64,000 nucleotides of DNA, taken from contig DATAUD010000049.1 of the NCBI GenBank assembly GCA_036268455.1, forward strand, positions 1 to 64,000, given 5' to 3'. Position 1 is the first letter of the stretch. Every line of letters begins with the position of its first letter. Under the pieces are notes generated by a model. That model was not told the DNA's origin. It saw nothing but the letters and a program-made list of their open reading frames with translations, and made no database searches. Below are positions 42,502 to 51,639 of this stretch, piece after piece. This DNA comes from DATAUD01 sp036268455. GTDB taxonomy: Bacteria; Verrucomicrobiota; Verrucomicrobiia; Limisphaerales; Palsa-1400. The position numbers were made by a program, and so were the translations under genes.

Positions 42502-44247
42502 ATGAATCGTTTGATTATTTGGCTCTTTTTGGCGATGGCCGGGTCGTTCGCTGTTCGTGGCGCGGATGCGCCGCAGAATTCGGACAGTGCAATTCGCAAA
42601 ACGCTGGCGCAAGCCATCCTCTCCGAAGGCCCCGAACAGCAAAAGTTGCTGACACAGCTTGGTGATTCGGGCGCCAAAGTCGTGAGCGACGTCTTGAACG
42701 CCTGGACGCGCGACAGCGTATTCATCTGGCCGAAGCCGGACGGCACCAAAGTCCCTGTCCTGCTGGAGGACCAAATGGATTCTGACGGACGGGCTCGCGC
42801 CATCAAAATTATCGATGGGCAGGTCCTTAAGGACGACAAAGGCGTCGAATTGAGGTTTGGAGCAAACGATCTTAACTCCGCGGAGGCCGACATGCGTCTG
42901 CGGAGCACGATCCAGCAAACCCTCGATAATCTCGCCCTGTCTTCTCCGGACCCCGAAGCTCGCGAATCCGCGGCGCTGAAACTTGGCAATTCCCAGAAGT
43001 TGAAATACGCGCCGATTCTTCAGGCGCGTCTCGCGAAGGAATCCAGCTCGATGGTTCGCAAGGCCATCAAAGAGGCGGTGGCGTTGATTCAGATCGGGTC
43101 CGCCGACCAGCAGGAGCAGTTGGACGCCATAGATCAACTCGCCCAACTAAAAGCCATTGGCTCACTGGACAATCTGAAGCGACTGTCCGAACGTCCCAAC
43201 TTGCCGCCCGTCGTTCTCAGAGCCACCAATCGAGCCATCAAACTAATCCAGGATCACATCACATTTGTTAATTTCTTCGGCACCATTTTTCACGGAATCA
43301 GCCTCGGATCAATCCTGCTGGTTGTCGCGCTCGGGCTGGCGATCACTTTCGGCCTGATGGGAATCATCAACATGGCGCACGGGGAAATGATCGCCATTGG
43401 CGCCTACACTTGTTATGTAGTGCAGAATATTTTCGGCTCGGGATTTGGATTTTCAATCACCCTCCCCTTCTCTTTCGGTAGCAGAGCAATGAGCATTGGG
43501 GCGCACCTCCCCGGATTGAACGCAACGGGCGCGCTCTACGAAAGCTATTTTCTGGTTGCGCTGCCGCTGTCATTTTTCACCGCGGCGCTCGCGGGGTTGC
43601 TCATCGAACGCACGGTCATCCGCTTTCTTTATCGGCGTCCGCTGGAATCTCTGCTCGCAACGTGGGGGGTCTCGCTTTTTATGCAGCAATGTTTTCGCAT
43701 GGTTTTCGGGGCCAACAACGTCCAGGTAAATTCGCCCTCGTGGCTGCTCGGCCACTTTTCCATCAATGATATAATCTTTGGTTACAACCGCGTGTTCGTA
43801 GTTTGTTTTGCGCTCTTGATTGTCCTGGGCACGTGGCTTTTGCTGACAAAAACGCCCTTGGGCCTTTTGATTCGGGCGGTAATGCAGAATCGCTCAATGG
43901 CCGCTTCGTTGGGCGTCCGAACGGCGCGGGTTGACATGATGACGTTTGCCTTCGGTTCGGGCCTGGCTGGATTGGCGGGCGCGTTCCTTTCCCAAATCGG
44001 CAATGTCGGGCCGAGCCTTGGGCAAAGTTACATCGTTGATAGTTTTATGACCGTGGTTCTGGGGGGAGTTGGCAGCATTGTGGGAACCGTTTGTTCAGCG
44101 TTCGGCATTGGCACGGTGGACCAAATGCTTCAGCAAACAACTGGCTCGCCGGTGACGGGCAAAATCATCGTTCTGGTTGGGATTATCATGTTCCTGCAAT
44201 GGAAGCCGGGTGGCCTGTTTAGCGCCCGCAGCCGCAGCCTGGACTAA
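42502..44247 (+). CDS. urtB: Urea ABC transporter permease UrtB with N-terminal periplasmic extension
   Basis: 581 residues. A signal-like segment (1-20) is followed by a helical, HEAT-like region (about 30-250), then a LivH-type permease with about eight membrane segments. Permease marks: GISLGSILLVVALGLAITFGLM, INMAHGEM and the EAA-like GVRTARVDMMTFAFGSGLAG. The N-terminal extension is usual for proteobacterial UrtB and its function is not settled. ATG at 42502 follows the hairpin closely. It ends 4 bases before the UrtC start. Confidence 0.93.
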   Translation: MNRLIIWLFLAMAGSFAVRGADAPQNSDSAIRKTLAQAILSEGPEQQKLLTQLGDSGAKVVSDVLNAWTRDSVFIWPKPDGTKVPVLLEDQMDSDGRARAIKIIDGQVLKDDKGVELRFGANDLNSAEADMRLRSTIQQTLDNLALSSPDPEARESAALKLGNSQKLKYAPILQARLAKESSSMVRKAIKEAVALIQIGSADQQEQLDAIDQLAQLKAIGSLDNLKRLSERPNLPPVVLRATNRAIKLIQDHITFVNFFGTIFHGISLGSILLVVALGLAITFGLMGIINMAHGEMIAIGAYTCYVVQNIFGSGFGFSITLPFSFGSRAMSIGAHLPGLNATGALYESYFLVALPLSFFTAALAGLLIERTVIRFLYRRPLESLLATWGVSLFMQQCFRMVFGANNVQVNSPSWLLGHFSINDIIFGYNRVFVVCFALLIVLGTWLLLTKTPLGLLIRAVMQNRSMAASLGVRTARVDMMTFAFGSGLAGLAGAFLSQIGNVGPSLGQSYIVDSFMTVVLGGVGSIVGTVCSAFGIGTVDQMLQQTTGSPVTGKIIVLVGIIMFLQWKPGGLFSARSRSLD

Positions 44248-44251
44248 TTTC

Positions 44252-45412
44252 ATGGAGCAACCCCGCATAAAGTCAGAAACCCGATGGGTAATCATTGTGG
44301 CTTTCATCCTTCTGGTTTTGCTGCCGGGCTTGAACGCTTTCACGCCGGTCAACAGTTTTCTCCACGTGAGCGACTTTCGGATCAATTTATACGGCAAGTA
44401 TCTGTGCTACGCGATATTGGCCGTCGGCACGGATTTGCTCTGGGGCTACATGGGTTTGCTCAGTCTGGGGCAGGCGTTGTTTTTCGCGCTTGGCGGTTAC
44501 ATGATGGGAATGTATTTGATGCGCATGATCGGCAGCCTCGGCCAGTACCATCAGCCGATTCCCGACTTTCTGGTCTTTCTCGGCTGGAGCCGTCTGCCGG
44601 CATTTTGGAAGCCTTTCTCCAGTTTCGTGTTTGCCCTGGTAATGGCGTTTGCGCTTCCCGGCGCGCTGGCGGCGGTTTTTGGTTTCCTGGCGTTTCGGTC
44701 GCGTATTCGGGGCGTCTATTTTTCAATTCTAACACAAGCTTTGACGTACGCCGCATGCCTCCTGTTCTTCCGCAACAGCCTGCTCATGGGAGGCAACAAC
44801 GGTTTCACCGATTTTAAATTCATCGCCGGCCATGACTTGCGAGTGCCAGCCACGCAACGCGCTCTTTATATGATCACTGCTGCGATGCTTCTGGCAACCT
44901 ACCTGGGCTGCCGGTGGTTAAGCAGAACCAAGTTTGGCCTGGTGCAGCAAGCGATCAAAAACAGCGAAAATCGTGTGCTTTTCAGCGGGTATGCGGCCGG
45001 TTATTACAAACTGTTCGTCTTTGTGGTCTGCGCGTTAATTGCCGCGCTGGGCGGGATTCTTTATGTTCCACAAGTCGGCATCATTAATCCCAGCGAGATG
45101 GCGCCGGATAAATCTCTCGAGGCCGTGGTTTGGGTGGCTGTGGGTGGACGCGGAACATTGGTCGGGCCGGTTCTTGGAGCAATCGGAGTGAACGCATTGA
45201 AAAGCTGGACGACTCGCGCCTTTCCCGACATGTGGCTGCTGTTTCTTGGCGGACTGTTTATCGTCGTCACCGTTTTTATGCCAAAAGGCATTGTAGGGCT
45301 GCCCGAACAGCTTCGGGGAGTCTGGTCTCGTTGGAAAAGACCCGCGGCTGCACCGGTTGCGCCACAAACCATTGAGCCAAAAGCGGAAATAACCAATGGA
45401 CGCAAAGCCTAA
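44252..45412 (+). CDS. urtC: Urea ABC transporter permease UrtC
   Basis: 386 residues, LivM-type permease with about nine membrane segments. GYMGLLSLGQALFFALGGY and NSENRVLFSGY are characteristic. It forms the inner-membrane channel with UrtB. ATG at 44252 gives a cytoplasmic N-terminus (MEQPRIKSETRW) before the first membrane segment; the upstream open frame overlaps urtB. The end overlaps urtD by 17 bases. Confidence 0.94.
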   Translation: MEQPRIKSETRWVIIVAFILLVLLPGLNAFTPVNSFLHVSDFRINLYGKYLCYAILAVGTDLLWGYMGLLSLGQALFFALGGYMMGMYLMRMIGSLGQYHQPIPDFLVFLGWSRLPAFWKPFSSFVFALVMAFALPGALAAVFGFLAFRSRIRGVYFSILTQALTYAACLLFFRNSLLMGGNNGFTDFKFIAGHDLRVPATQRALYMITAAMLLATYLGCRWLSRTKFGLVQQAIKNSENRVLFSGYAAGYYKLFVFVVCALIAALGGILYVPQVGIINPSEMAPDKSLEAVVWVAVGGRGTLVGPVLGAIGVNALKSWTTRAFPDMWLLFLGGLFIVVTVFMPKGIVGLPEQLRGVWSRWKRPAAAPVAPQTIEPKAEITNGRKA

Positions 45413-46166
45413 AAAATTCATCCTGATGCTGGAAGATGTCAACAAGACATTTGACGGTTTCAAAGCCATTTCCGATTTGACTTTGTACATGGATGAAGGC
45501 GAACTTCGTGTCATCATCGGGCCCAATGGCGCCGGCAAAAGCACCATGCTCGATCTCATCACGGGACGCACCCGGCCGGACAGCGGGAAAATCGAATATG
45601 GCTGGGACACGGACCTGACTAAGCTCAACGAATACCAAATCAACCGCCTGGGTATCGGCCGCAAATTCCAGACCCCCTCGGTTTACACTGACCATACGGT
45701 TTTTGAAAATGTGCTGCTCTCATTGAAGGGACCTCGCGGCGTTTTTTCCTCGCTGTTCCATCGCACGACCGCGGAGGAACGAAATCGTATTGACGAGGTT
45801 TTGACGACCGTTGGGCTCGCCGAGCGAACTCATTCAAAGGCGGGGATGCTCAGTCACGGCCAGAAACAATGGCTGGAGATAGGCATGCTGATATCCCAGG
45901 ACCCCAAATTGCTGCTGGTGGACGAGCCGGCCGCCGGAATGACGGACGAAGAAACGCACAAAACGGGTGAACTCCTCCTCCGGCTCGAAGGCAAACACAG
46001 CATCATTGTCATTGAACATGACATGACTTTTGTCCGCCAGATAGCGCGGAAAGTGACGGTGCTACACCAGGGAACCGTTCTGTGCGAGGGGCCGGTCGAT
46101 GAAGTGCAAAACAACGAGCGCGTCATCGAGGTTTATCTTGGCCGCAAGAAAAAGGCGGAACACTAA
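45396..46166 (+). CDS. urtD: Urea ABC transporter ATP-binding protein UrtD
   Basis: 256 residues. ATPase motifs: Walker A GPNGAGKST, Q-loop region GIGRKFQTPSVY, signature LSHGQKQWLE, Walker B LLLVDEPAAG and the switch histidine IEHDM. The GMTDEET segment and QTPSVYTDHTV are of the LivG/UrtD type. It powers urea import together with UrtE. It overlaps urtC by 17 bases and urtE by one base (TAATG). Confidence 0.95.
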   Translation: MDAKPKKFILMLEDVNKTFDGFKAISDLTLYMDEGELRVIIGPNGAGKSTMLDLITGRTRPDSGKIEYGWDTDLTKLNEYQINRLGIGRKFQTPSVYTDHTVFENVLLSLKGPRGVFSSLFHRTTAEERNRIDEVLTTVGLAERTHSKAGMLSHGQKQWLEIGMLISQDPKLLLVDEPAAGMTDEETHKTGELLLRLEGKHSIIVIEHDMTFVRQIARKVTVLHQGTVLCEGPVDEVQNNERVIEVYLGRKKKAEH

Positions 46167-46861
46167 TGCTGGAGATTTCCCAATTGGCCGTGTCCTACGA
46201 GGGTTCGCGCATTCTCCGCGGCGTCAATCTCACAGTGCCGGATCGCAGCCTTGTCTGTTTGATGGGGCGCAACGGCGTGGGCAAAACAACGACCTTAAAA
46301 TCGATCATGGGCCTGGTGCGGACTGATGCGGGGGGCATTACTCTTGATGGTTCCGAATTGACCGGCTTGAAAACGGAACAACGCGCGCGGTCCGGAATTG
46401 CCTATGTTCCGCAGGGAAGGGATATATTTTCCAACCTGACTGTATGGGAAAACCTGAAAATCAGCCTCGTCGTTCATGGGCAGCACGCCAACGGACAGGT
46501 GGATCGCGTTCTTCAACTCTTTCCAGTTCTGAAAGAAATGCTCCAACGAAAAGGCGGCGTCCTCAGCGGCGGCCAGCAGCAACAATTGGCCATTGCCCGG
46601 GCGCTTTTGACTGACCCAAAAGTCCTTCTTCTGGACGAGCCGACCGAGGGCATCCAGCCCAACATCATCGATCAAATTGGCGAAACTCTGCTCAAGATCA
46701 AAGGGGAGGGAAAATTGAGCATTTTGCTCGTCGAGCAATATCTGGATTTTTGCCTCGCAGTCGGCGAAAGTTTTTACATCATGGACCGCGGCGCGATTGT
46801 GGCCAATGGCCCCATCAGCCATCTCAATGACGACATTGTCAAACAGCATCTGACGGTATGA
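46166..46861 (+). CDS. urtE: Urea ABC transporter ATP-binding protein UrtE
   Basis: 231 residues of the LivF type. Walker A GRNGVGKTT, signature LSGGQQQQLA, Walker B LLLDEPTEGIQPNI and VEQYLDF are present. RNGVGKTT with Val rather than Ala is common in UrtE. It ends in ATGA, where its TGA stop overlaps the ureD ATG by 4 bases, tying transport and urease assembly in translation. Confidence 0.95.
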   Translation: MLEISQLAVSYEGSRILRGVNLTVPDRSLVCLMGRNGVGKTTTLKSIMGLVRTDAGGITLDGSELTGLKTEQRARSGIAYVPQGRDIFSNLTVWENLKISLVVHGQHANGQVDRVLQLFPVLKEMLQRKGGVLSGGQQQQLAIARALLTDPKVLLLDEPTEGIQPNIIDQIGETLLKIKGEGKLSILLVEQYLDFCLAVGESFYIMDRGAIVANGPISHLNDDIVKQHLTV

Positions 46862-47679
46862 CAGGAAACGCGGGATTGTCGGTCAACGTAGTCGCCGGCC
46901 AGAGCGCCATCACCGAGGCTTGGTGTTACAACCCGATTAAAATACTCGCGCCCCGCCCGCGCGGTCCCAGCGTATGGGCGTATCTCAGCAGTTTTGGCGG
47001 CGGATTCGTGGCGGGGGACCAAACGAAGCTGGCCTTGCGGGTGGGAACAGGCGCGCGATGTTTCCTGACAACCCAGGCGTCCACAAAAATTTATCGCAAT
47101 CCGGCAAACCGGTCGTGCAGCCATGAACTTGCGGCGGAACTGGAGGCTGACTCGTTGTTGGTCGTCGCGCCGGACCCGGTTCAACCCTTCGCAGATTCCA
47201 GCTACCGTCAATCGCAGGAGTTTCATCTCCATTCCAGCGCGGGTCTCGTCCTGTTGGATTGGTTTGGTTCCGGGCGCGCCGCCCGAGGGGAACGATGGAA
47301 TTTCCGCCGACTTCAGAGCCGAAACGAAGTTTTTATTGATGGCCGACGGTGCATTCGGGATTCGATTCTTCTTGACGGCGCGCATGGCCCAATTGGCGGC
47401 GACCATCGTCTTGGCCGGTTCAATTGCCTTGGGATGGTTTTGATCCTTGGCAACGCGCTCCGGGAGCAGGCTCAACTACTGTTGAAGGGTGTGGAGTCCG
47501 AACCCGTTTCGAAACGGTCCAGCCTGGTTTTTTCCGCCAGCCCGGTGCGTGGAGGCGCTGTGCTTCGCATCGCGGGAGAACAGCAGGAAGAGGTCGCCCG
47601 GTATATTTATAAATCGCTTGGTTTCGTGGGCGGCCTGTTGCGCGATGATCCGTGGGTTCGGAAGCTTCAGAATAATTAG
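46858..47679 (+). CDS. ureD: Urease accessory protein UreD
   Basis: 273 residues. UreD is the scaffold that, with UreF and UreG, delivers nickel to the urease active site. Marks of the family: YLSSFGGGFVAGD, LRVGTGARCFLTTQASTKIYR, FADSSYRQSQEF and LDWFGSGRAARGERW. Cytoplasmic. It starts within the end of urtE and is 3 bases from the ureAB gene. Confidence 0.93.
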   Translation: MTGNAGLSVNVVAGQSAITEAWCYNPIKILAPRPRGPSVWAYLSSFGGGFVAGDQTKLALRVGTGARCFLTTQASTKIYRNPANRSCSHELAAELEADSLLVVAPDPVQPFADSSYRQSQEFHLHSSAGLVLLDWFGSGRAARGERWNFRRLQSRNEVFIDGRRCIRDSILLDGAHGPIGGDHRLGRFNCLGMVLILGNALREQAQLLLKGVESEPVSKRSSLVFSASPVRGGAVLRIAGEQQEEVARYIYKSLGFVGGLLRDDPWVRKLQNN

Positions 47680-47682
47680 AAC

Positions 47683-48435
47683 ATGCACCTCTCGCCGCGC
47701 GAACTTGATAAACTGACGCTGCATCAGGCGGGCGTCCTGGCCCAAAAACGGCTCGCTCGAGGCCTGCGCTTGAATCATCCCGAAGCCGTCGCGTTGATTG
47801 CCACTCAACTGCTGGAATTTATTCGCGACGGGCGAAGCGTCGCCGAGTTGATGAACGTCGGACGCAAGTTTCTTGGACGCAATCAAGTCATGGCGGGAGT
47901 GCCGGCGATGATCACCGAAGTCCAGGTCGAGGGCACTTTTCCTGACGGCACCAAACTCGTTACTGTTCATCATCCTATCGCGGGTGAGGACGGTGATCTT
48001 GCGCTGGCGCTTTACGGGAGTTTTCTTCCCGTCCCGGAACTTTCGCGCTTCAAAACAGACGCAAACGAGCCTGATTTCGAACCAGGCGCCTGCGTTGTAT
48101 CAGAGGGTGACCTGGAGCTGAATGCAGATCGCGCCACCGTGTCAATCTCCGTGACGAATATGGGTGACCGCCCAATTCAAGTCGGCAGCCACTATCATTT
48201 CATCGAAGTCAATGCCTCGTTGAAGTTCGATCGCGCGCAATCCTACGGACGCCGCCTCGACATTCCCGCCGGCACGGCTGTTCGGTTTGAGCCGGGCGAA
48301 ATGAAAACGGTGCGGCTTGTGGACATCGCCGGCAACAGGGTGATTCGCGGAGGCAATAACATCGCCAACGGCCCGGTGACCGATGCGGGACGGGAACTCG
48401 CGGTGAAGCGGGCCAAAGAGAAGGGTTTTCAATGA
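47683..48435 (+). CDS. ureAB: Fused urease gamma-beta subunit
   Basis: 250 residues. Residues 1-100 are the gamma subunit (MHLSPRELDKLTLHQAG, GLRLNHPEAVALI, VMAGVPAMI), and from about 130 the beta subunit (NMGDRPIQVGSHYHFIE, GRRLDIPAGTAVRFEPG, GNNIANGPV). The order gamma-beta in one chain matches the fused form known from Helicobacter UreA and some other bacteria. The joining segment lies around 100-130. With UreC it forms the trimeric urease. It overlaps ureC by 4 bases (ATGA). Confidence 0.95.
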   Translation: MHLSPRELDKLTLHQAGVLAQKRLARGLRLNHPEAVALIATQLLEFIRDGRSVAELMNVGRKFLGRNQVMAGVPAMITEVQVEGTFPDGTKLVTVHHPIAGEDGDLALALYGSFLPVPELSRFKTDANEPDFEPGACVVSEGDLELNADRATVSISVTNMGDRPIQVGSHYHFIEVNASLKFDRAQSYGRRLDIPAGTAVRFEPGEMKTVRLVDIAGNRVIRGGNNIANGPVTDAGRELAVKRAKEKGFQ

Positions 48436-50147
48436 GTTACAAAATGCGGCGGCGGCATTACGCGGATATGTTTGGACCGACCACCGGCGATCGGGTGCGA
48501 CTGGGCGACACGTCGCTGTTCCTCGAGGTGGAGCGCGATTTCACCGTCTATGGCGATGAATGCAAATTCGGCGGCGGCAAAACCATTCGTGAAGGGCAAG
48601 GACAGGCGGCTGGCGTGAGCCAGGCCGATGCGCTGGATTGCGTCATCACCAACGCCCTCGTTGTCGATTACACAGGAATTCACAAAGCCGACATCGGCAT
48701 TAAATCCGGAAAAATCGCCGGGATCGGCAAAGCTGGAAATCCTGATGTCATGGCTGGCGTCACCAAAGAGATGGTCGTTGGCGTGACGACGGAGGTCATT
48801 GCCGGCGAGGGGCTGATCCTGACCGCGGGCGGATTGGATACTCACATTCACTTCATTTGTCCGCAGCAGGCTCACGAAGCCATCGCCGCTGGCTTGACGA
48901 CAATGATTGGCGGCGGAACCGGACCGGCAACTGGCACTTGCGCGACCACCTGCACGCCGGGAGCGCATCATTTGCGGGCCATGTTGCAGGCGACTGATAC
49001 TTTGCCCTTGAATTTTGGGTTCACCGGCAAAGGCAACACAGCGCTCCCTGAGGGTTTGGCCGAACAAATTCGCGGCGGAGCCATCGGACTCAAATTGCAC
49101 GAGGATTGGGGAACGACGCCCGCGGCGATTGACTGCTGCCTGCGCATCGCTGACGAATACGATGTTCAGGTGACGATTCATACCGACACGCTCAACGAAT
49201 CGGGTTTCCTCGAAGCCACAGTCAAAGCCATCGCGGGTCGCGCCATCCACACCTACCATTCTGAAGGCGCTGGCGGCGGGCACGCGCCGGACATCATCCG
49301 CATTTGTGGTGAACCGAATGTTTTGCCAAGTTCAACCAATCCCACGCGGCCTTTTACTGTCAATACCATTGACGAGCATTTGGACATGCTAATGGTCTGT
49401 CATCATCTGGACCCGAACCTGCCGGAGGACGTCGCGTTTGCCGAAAGCCGCATTCGTGGCGAAACCATCGCTGCCGAAGACATTCTTCACGACCTCGGCG
49501 CGATCAGTATGATGAGTTCGGATTCCCAGGCTATGGGGCGCGTTGGAGAGGTCATTACCCGCACCTGGCAAACCGCTGACAAGATGAAGACTCAGCGCGG
49601 GCGCCTCCCGGACGAAAACGGGGCCAACGATAACGCGCGCATCAAACGGTACATCTCGAAATACACAATCAATCCGGCCATCGCGCATGGCGTCAGCCAT
49701 TGTATCGGCTCGGTTGAAGTCGGCAAATGCGCCGATCTTGTGCTATGGCGCCCGGCATTTTTTGGCATAAAACCGGAAATGGTGGTGAAAGGCGGGATTT
49801 GCGCATGGTCGCAAATGGGTGACCCGAACGCCTCCATTCCGACCCCCCAGCCGGTTTTCATGCGACCCATGTTCGGCGCCTTTGGAAATGCCCCTGGACC
49901 TATTTCCTTTGCTTTCGTCAGCCGCATCTGCGCGGAAGAAGGGATCGCCGCAACGTATGGCTTAAACAAGCGGATTGAAGCAATCCGAGGCTGCCGAAAG
50001 ATTGGCAAAAAAGACATGAAATGGAACGACGCGCTTCCGAAAATCTCGGTCGATCCGGAAACTTACGAAGTGAAAGCCGACGGCGAGGCACTGGTGTGCG
50101 CTCCCGCGGAGAAGCTGCCGCTCGCGCAACGCTATTCTTTGTTTTGA
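48432..50147 (+). CDS. ureC: Urease alpha (catalytic) subunit
   Basis: 571 residues, the usual length. It hydrolyses urea to ammonia and carbamate at a di-nickel centre. Visible: HIHFICPQQ (nickel His pair), GAIGLKLHEDWGTT (lysine carbamylated in the mature enzyme), TIHTDTLNESGF and HTYHSEGAGGGHAPD (nickel His), the flap region MLMVCHHLDP with its Cys and His, and MSSDSQAMGR (nickel Asp). All key residues are present, so it should be active. ATGA overlap with ureAB. Confidence 0.97.
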   Translation: MSYKMRRRHYADMFGPTTGDRVRLGDTSLFLEVERDFTVYGDECKFGGGKTIREGQGQAAGVSQADALDCVITNALVVDYTGIHKADIGIKSGKIAGIGKAGNPDVMAGVTKEMVVGVTTEVIAGEGLILTAGGLDTHIHFICPQQAHEAIAAGLTTMIGGGTGPATGTCATTCTPGAHHLRAMLQATDTLPLNFGFTGKGNTALPEGLAEQIRGGAIGLKLHEDWGTTPAAIDCCLRIADEYDVQVTIHTDTLNESGFLEATVKAIAGRAIHTYHSEGAGGGHAPDIIRICGEPNVLPSSTNPTRPFTVNTIDEHLDMLMVCHHLDPNLPEDVAFAESRIRGETIAAEDILHDLGAISMMSSDSQAMGRVGEVITRTWQTADKMKTQRGRLPDENGANDNARIKRYISKYTINPAIAHGVSHCIGSVEVGKCADLVLWRPAFFGIKPEMVVKGGICAWSQMGDPNASIPTPQPVFMRPMFGAFGNAPGPISFAFVSRICAEEGIAATYGLNKRIEAIRGCRKIGKKDMKWNDALPKISVDPETYEVKADGEALVCAPAEKLPLAQRYSLF

Positions 50148-50806
50148 AACACGCCGGCGAACAAAACGAGTGGCTGCTGTGGCAGATTGCCGATTCCGCG
50201 TTCCCCACGGGCGGCTTTGCGCATTCAAGCGGATTGGAAACGGCATGGCAGCACGGTGAAATCCGCGACTCCGCAAGTCTGGTTTCCTTTTTGGAGACAA
50301 GTTTGTGGCAGGCTGCTTCGAGCATGATTCCCTTTCTCAAAGCGGGACACAACGATCCCGCCCAAATCCTGGAATGGAACCTTCTTTGCGACGCGTTTTT
50401 ATCCAATCACGTCGCAAATCGCGCGAGCCGCTTGCAGGGACGCGCGTTTCTAAATTCCGCCGTCCGGATTTTCGGCGCGGACGTAAATTTGCGAAACACC
50501 TCTGAACCGTGCCATTTCGCGCCGGTGTTTGGCGTTATTACGCGCGGTCTATCGATTGGCCAATCGACAGCGGAACAAGTATTTCTTTTCCAAAGCTTGC
50601 GCTCACTTTTGGCGGCGGCTGTTCGGCTTGGAATTGTCGGGCCGATGGAAGCGCAGGCAATTCAATTTCGCTTGTCGCCCCGCGCGCGGGAAATTTTGGG
50701 ATCGATGGAAGATTGCAACGTTGATGATGTCGCAACGACGGCTCCGCTGCTGGAAATCTGGCAAGGCAGCCACGACCGCCTTTATTCACGTTTATTTCAA
50801 ACGTAA
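50144..50806 (+). CDS. ureF: Urease accessory protein UreF
   Basis: 220 residues from a TTG start at 50144 that overlaps the ureC stop (TTGA). This gives LKHAGEQNEWLLWQIADSA, the right distance to the family core ADSAFPTGGFAHSSGLE. The frame stays open 41 codons further upstream within ureC, and an ATG at 50021 exists, but that extension is a shadow of ureC. UreF acts as a GTPase regulator of UreG in the maturation complex. It is helical, as expected. Confidence 0.9.
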   Translation: MKHAGEQNEWLLWQIADSAFPTGGFAHSSGLETAWQHGEIRDSASLVSFLETSLWQAASSMIPFLKAGHNDPAQILEWNLLCDAFLSNHVANRASRLQGRAFLNSAVRIFGADVNLRNTSEPCHFAPVFGVITRGLSIGQSTAEQVFLFQSLRSLLAAAVRLGIVGPMEAQAIQFRLSPRAREILGSMEDCNVDDVATTAPLLEIWQGSHDRLYSRLFQT

Positions 50807-50816
50807 CAAAACGGAT

Positions 50817-51521
50817 ATGAGCCACAGTCACGACCACACGCACGAACACCTGGACGGCCCGGGACATTTTCACAGTCGCATCGCTCCTCTCAGCCGTGAT
50901 TACGCTTCGCGCGCGTTTACGGTTGGCGTGGGCGGCCCTGTGGGGAGCGGAAAGACCGCCCTAATGCTCGCGTTGTGCCAGAAGCTGCGCGAGAAATGGA
51001 ACATTGCGGCGGTTACTAATGATATTTTTACAAAAGAAGACGGGGAATTTTTGATTCGGCATAACGCCCTCCCCGCCGAGCGGATTCGGGCCGTTGAAAC
51101 CGGCGGCTGCCCTCATGCGGCGATTCGTGAGGATATTTCCGCCAATCTTTTGGCGCTGGAAGAACTGCACCGCGAATTTCATCCTGACATCCTGCTCATC
51201 GAATCCGGTGGGGACAACCTTGCCGCCCACTTCAGCCGCGAACTCGCCGACTACACCGTCTATGTGATCGACGTTGCCGGCGGCGATAAAATCCCGCGCA
51301 AGGGCGGGCCGGGAATTACTCAATCCGACCTGCTTGTCATCAATAAAACCGATCTCGCGCTGGCCGTCGGCGCGGACTTGGCCGTGATGGAACGCGACGC
51401 CCGCAAAATGCGTGGCGACGGCCCGTTTGTATTCGCCCAAGTCAAACATGGTCCCGGAGTGGACGAAATCATCGGACACGTGCTTCACGCGTTGGATCAC
51501 GCCCGAGGCGTCGCGCACTGA
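50817..51521 (+). CDS. ureG: Urease accessory GTPase UreG with His-rich N-terminus
   Basis: 234 residues. SIMIBI GTPase: P-loop GVGGPVGSGKTAL, metal-binding CPH in ETGGCPHAAIRED, LIESGGDNL and NKTDLA. The first 20 residues (MSHSHDHTHEHLDGPGHFHS) carry seven histidines, which could bind nickel. No ureE gene is present in the window, so this tail may take part of its nickel-delivery role. It starts 10 bases after ureF and is the last intact gene of the urea locus. Confidence 0.95.
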   Translation: MSHSHDHTHEHLDGPGHFHSRIAPLSRDYASRAFTVGVGGPVGSGKTALMLALCQKLREKWNIAAVTNDIFTKEDGEFLIRHNALPAERIRAVETGGCPHAAIREDISANLLALEELHREFHPDILLIESGGDNLAAHFSRELADYTVYVIDVAGGDKIPRKGGPGITQSDLLVINKTDLALAVGADLAVMERDARKMRGDGPFVFAQVKHGPGVDEIIGHVLHALDHARGVAH

Positions 51522-51639
51522 CACATTGTGGACTAAAGCTCCGGACGGCGGCCCGCAAATCATCAATGGAAACGTGGATAGGTTGCTGCGCGAGGACCGT
51601 CGCTTCTTGGAGGCGTGCGTGTCGGCGAATTGACGATTT
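51522..51639. other. Gap after ureG, no gene or terminator seen
   Basis: The stretch continues in short open frames but I see no recognisable protein and no clear hairpin-plus-T-run terminator after ureG. It may already belong to the decayed glycosidase that is recognisable further downstream. Confidence 0.4.

Noticed and set aside
50021..50143. Extended UreF start at ATG 50021
   Set aside because: The extra 41 residues are Arg-rich shadow sequence of ureC. UreF proteins normally begin close to the LLWQIADSAFP segment.
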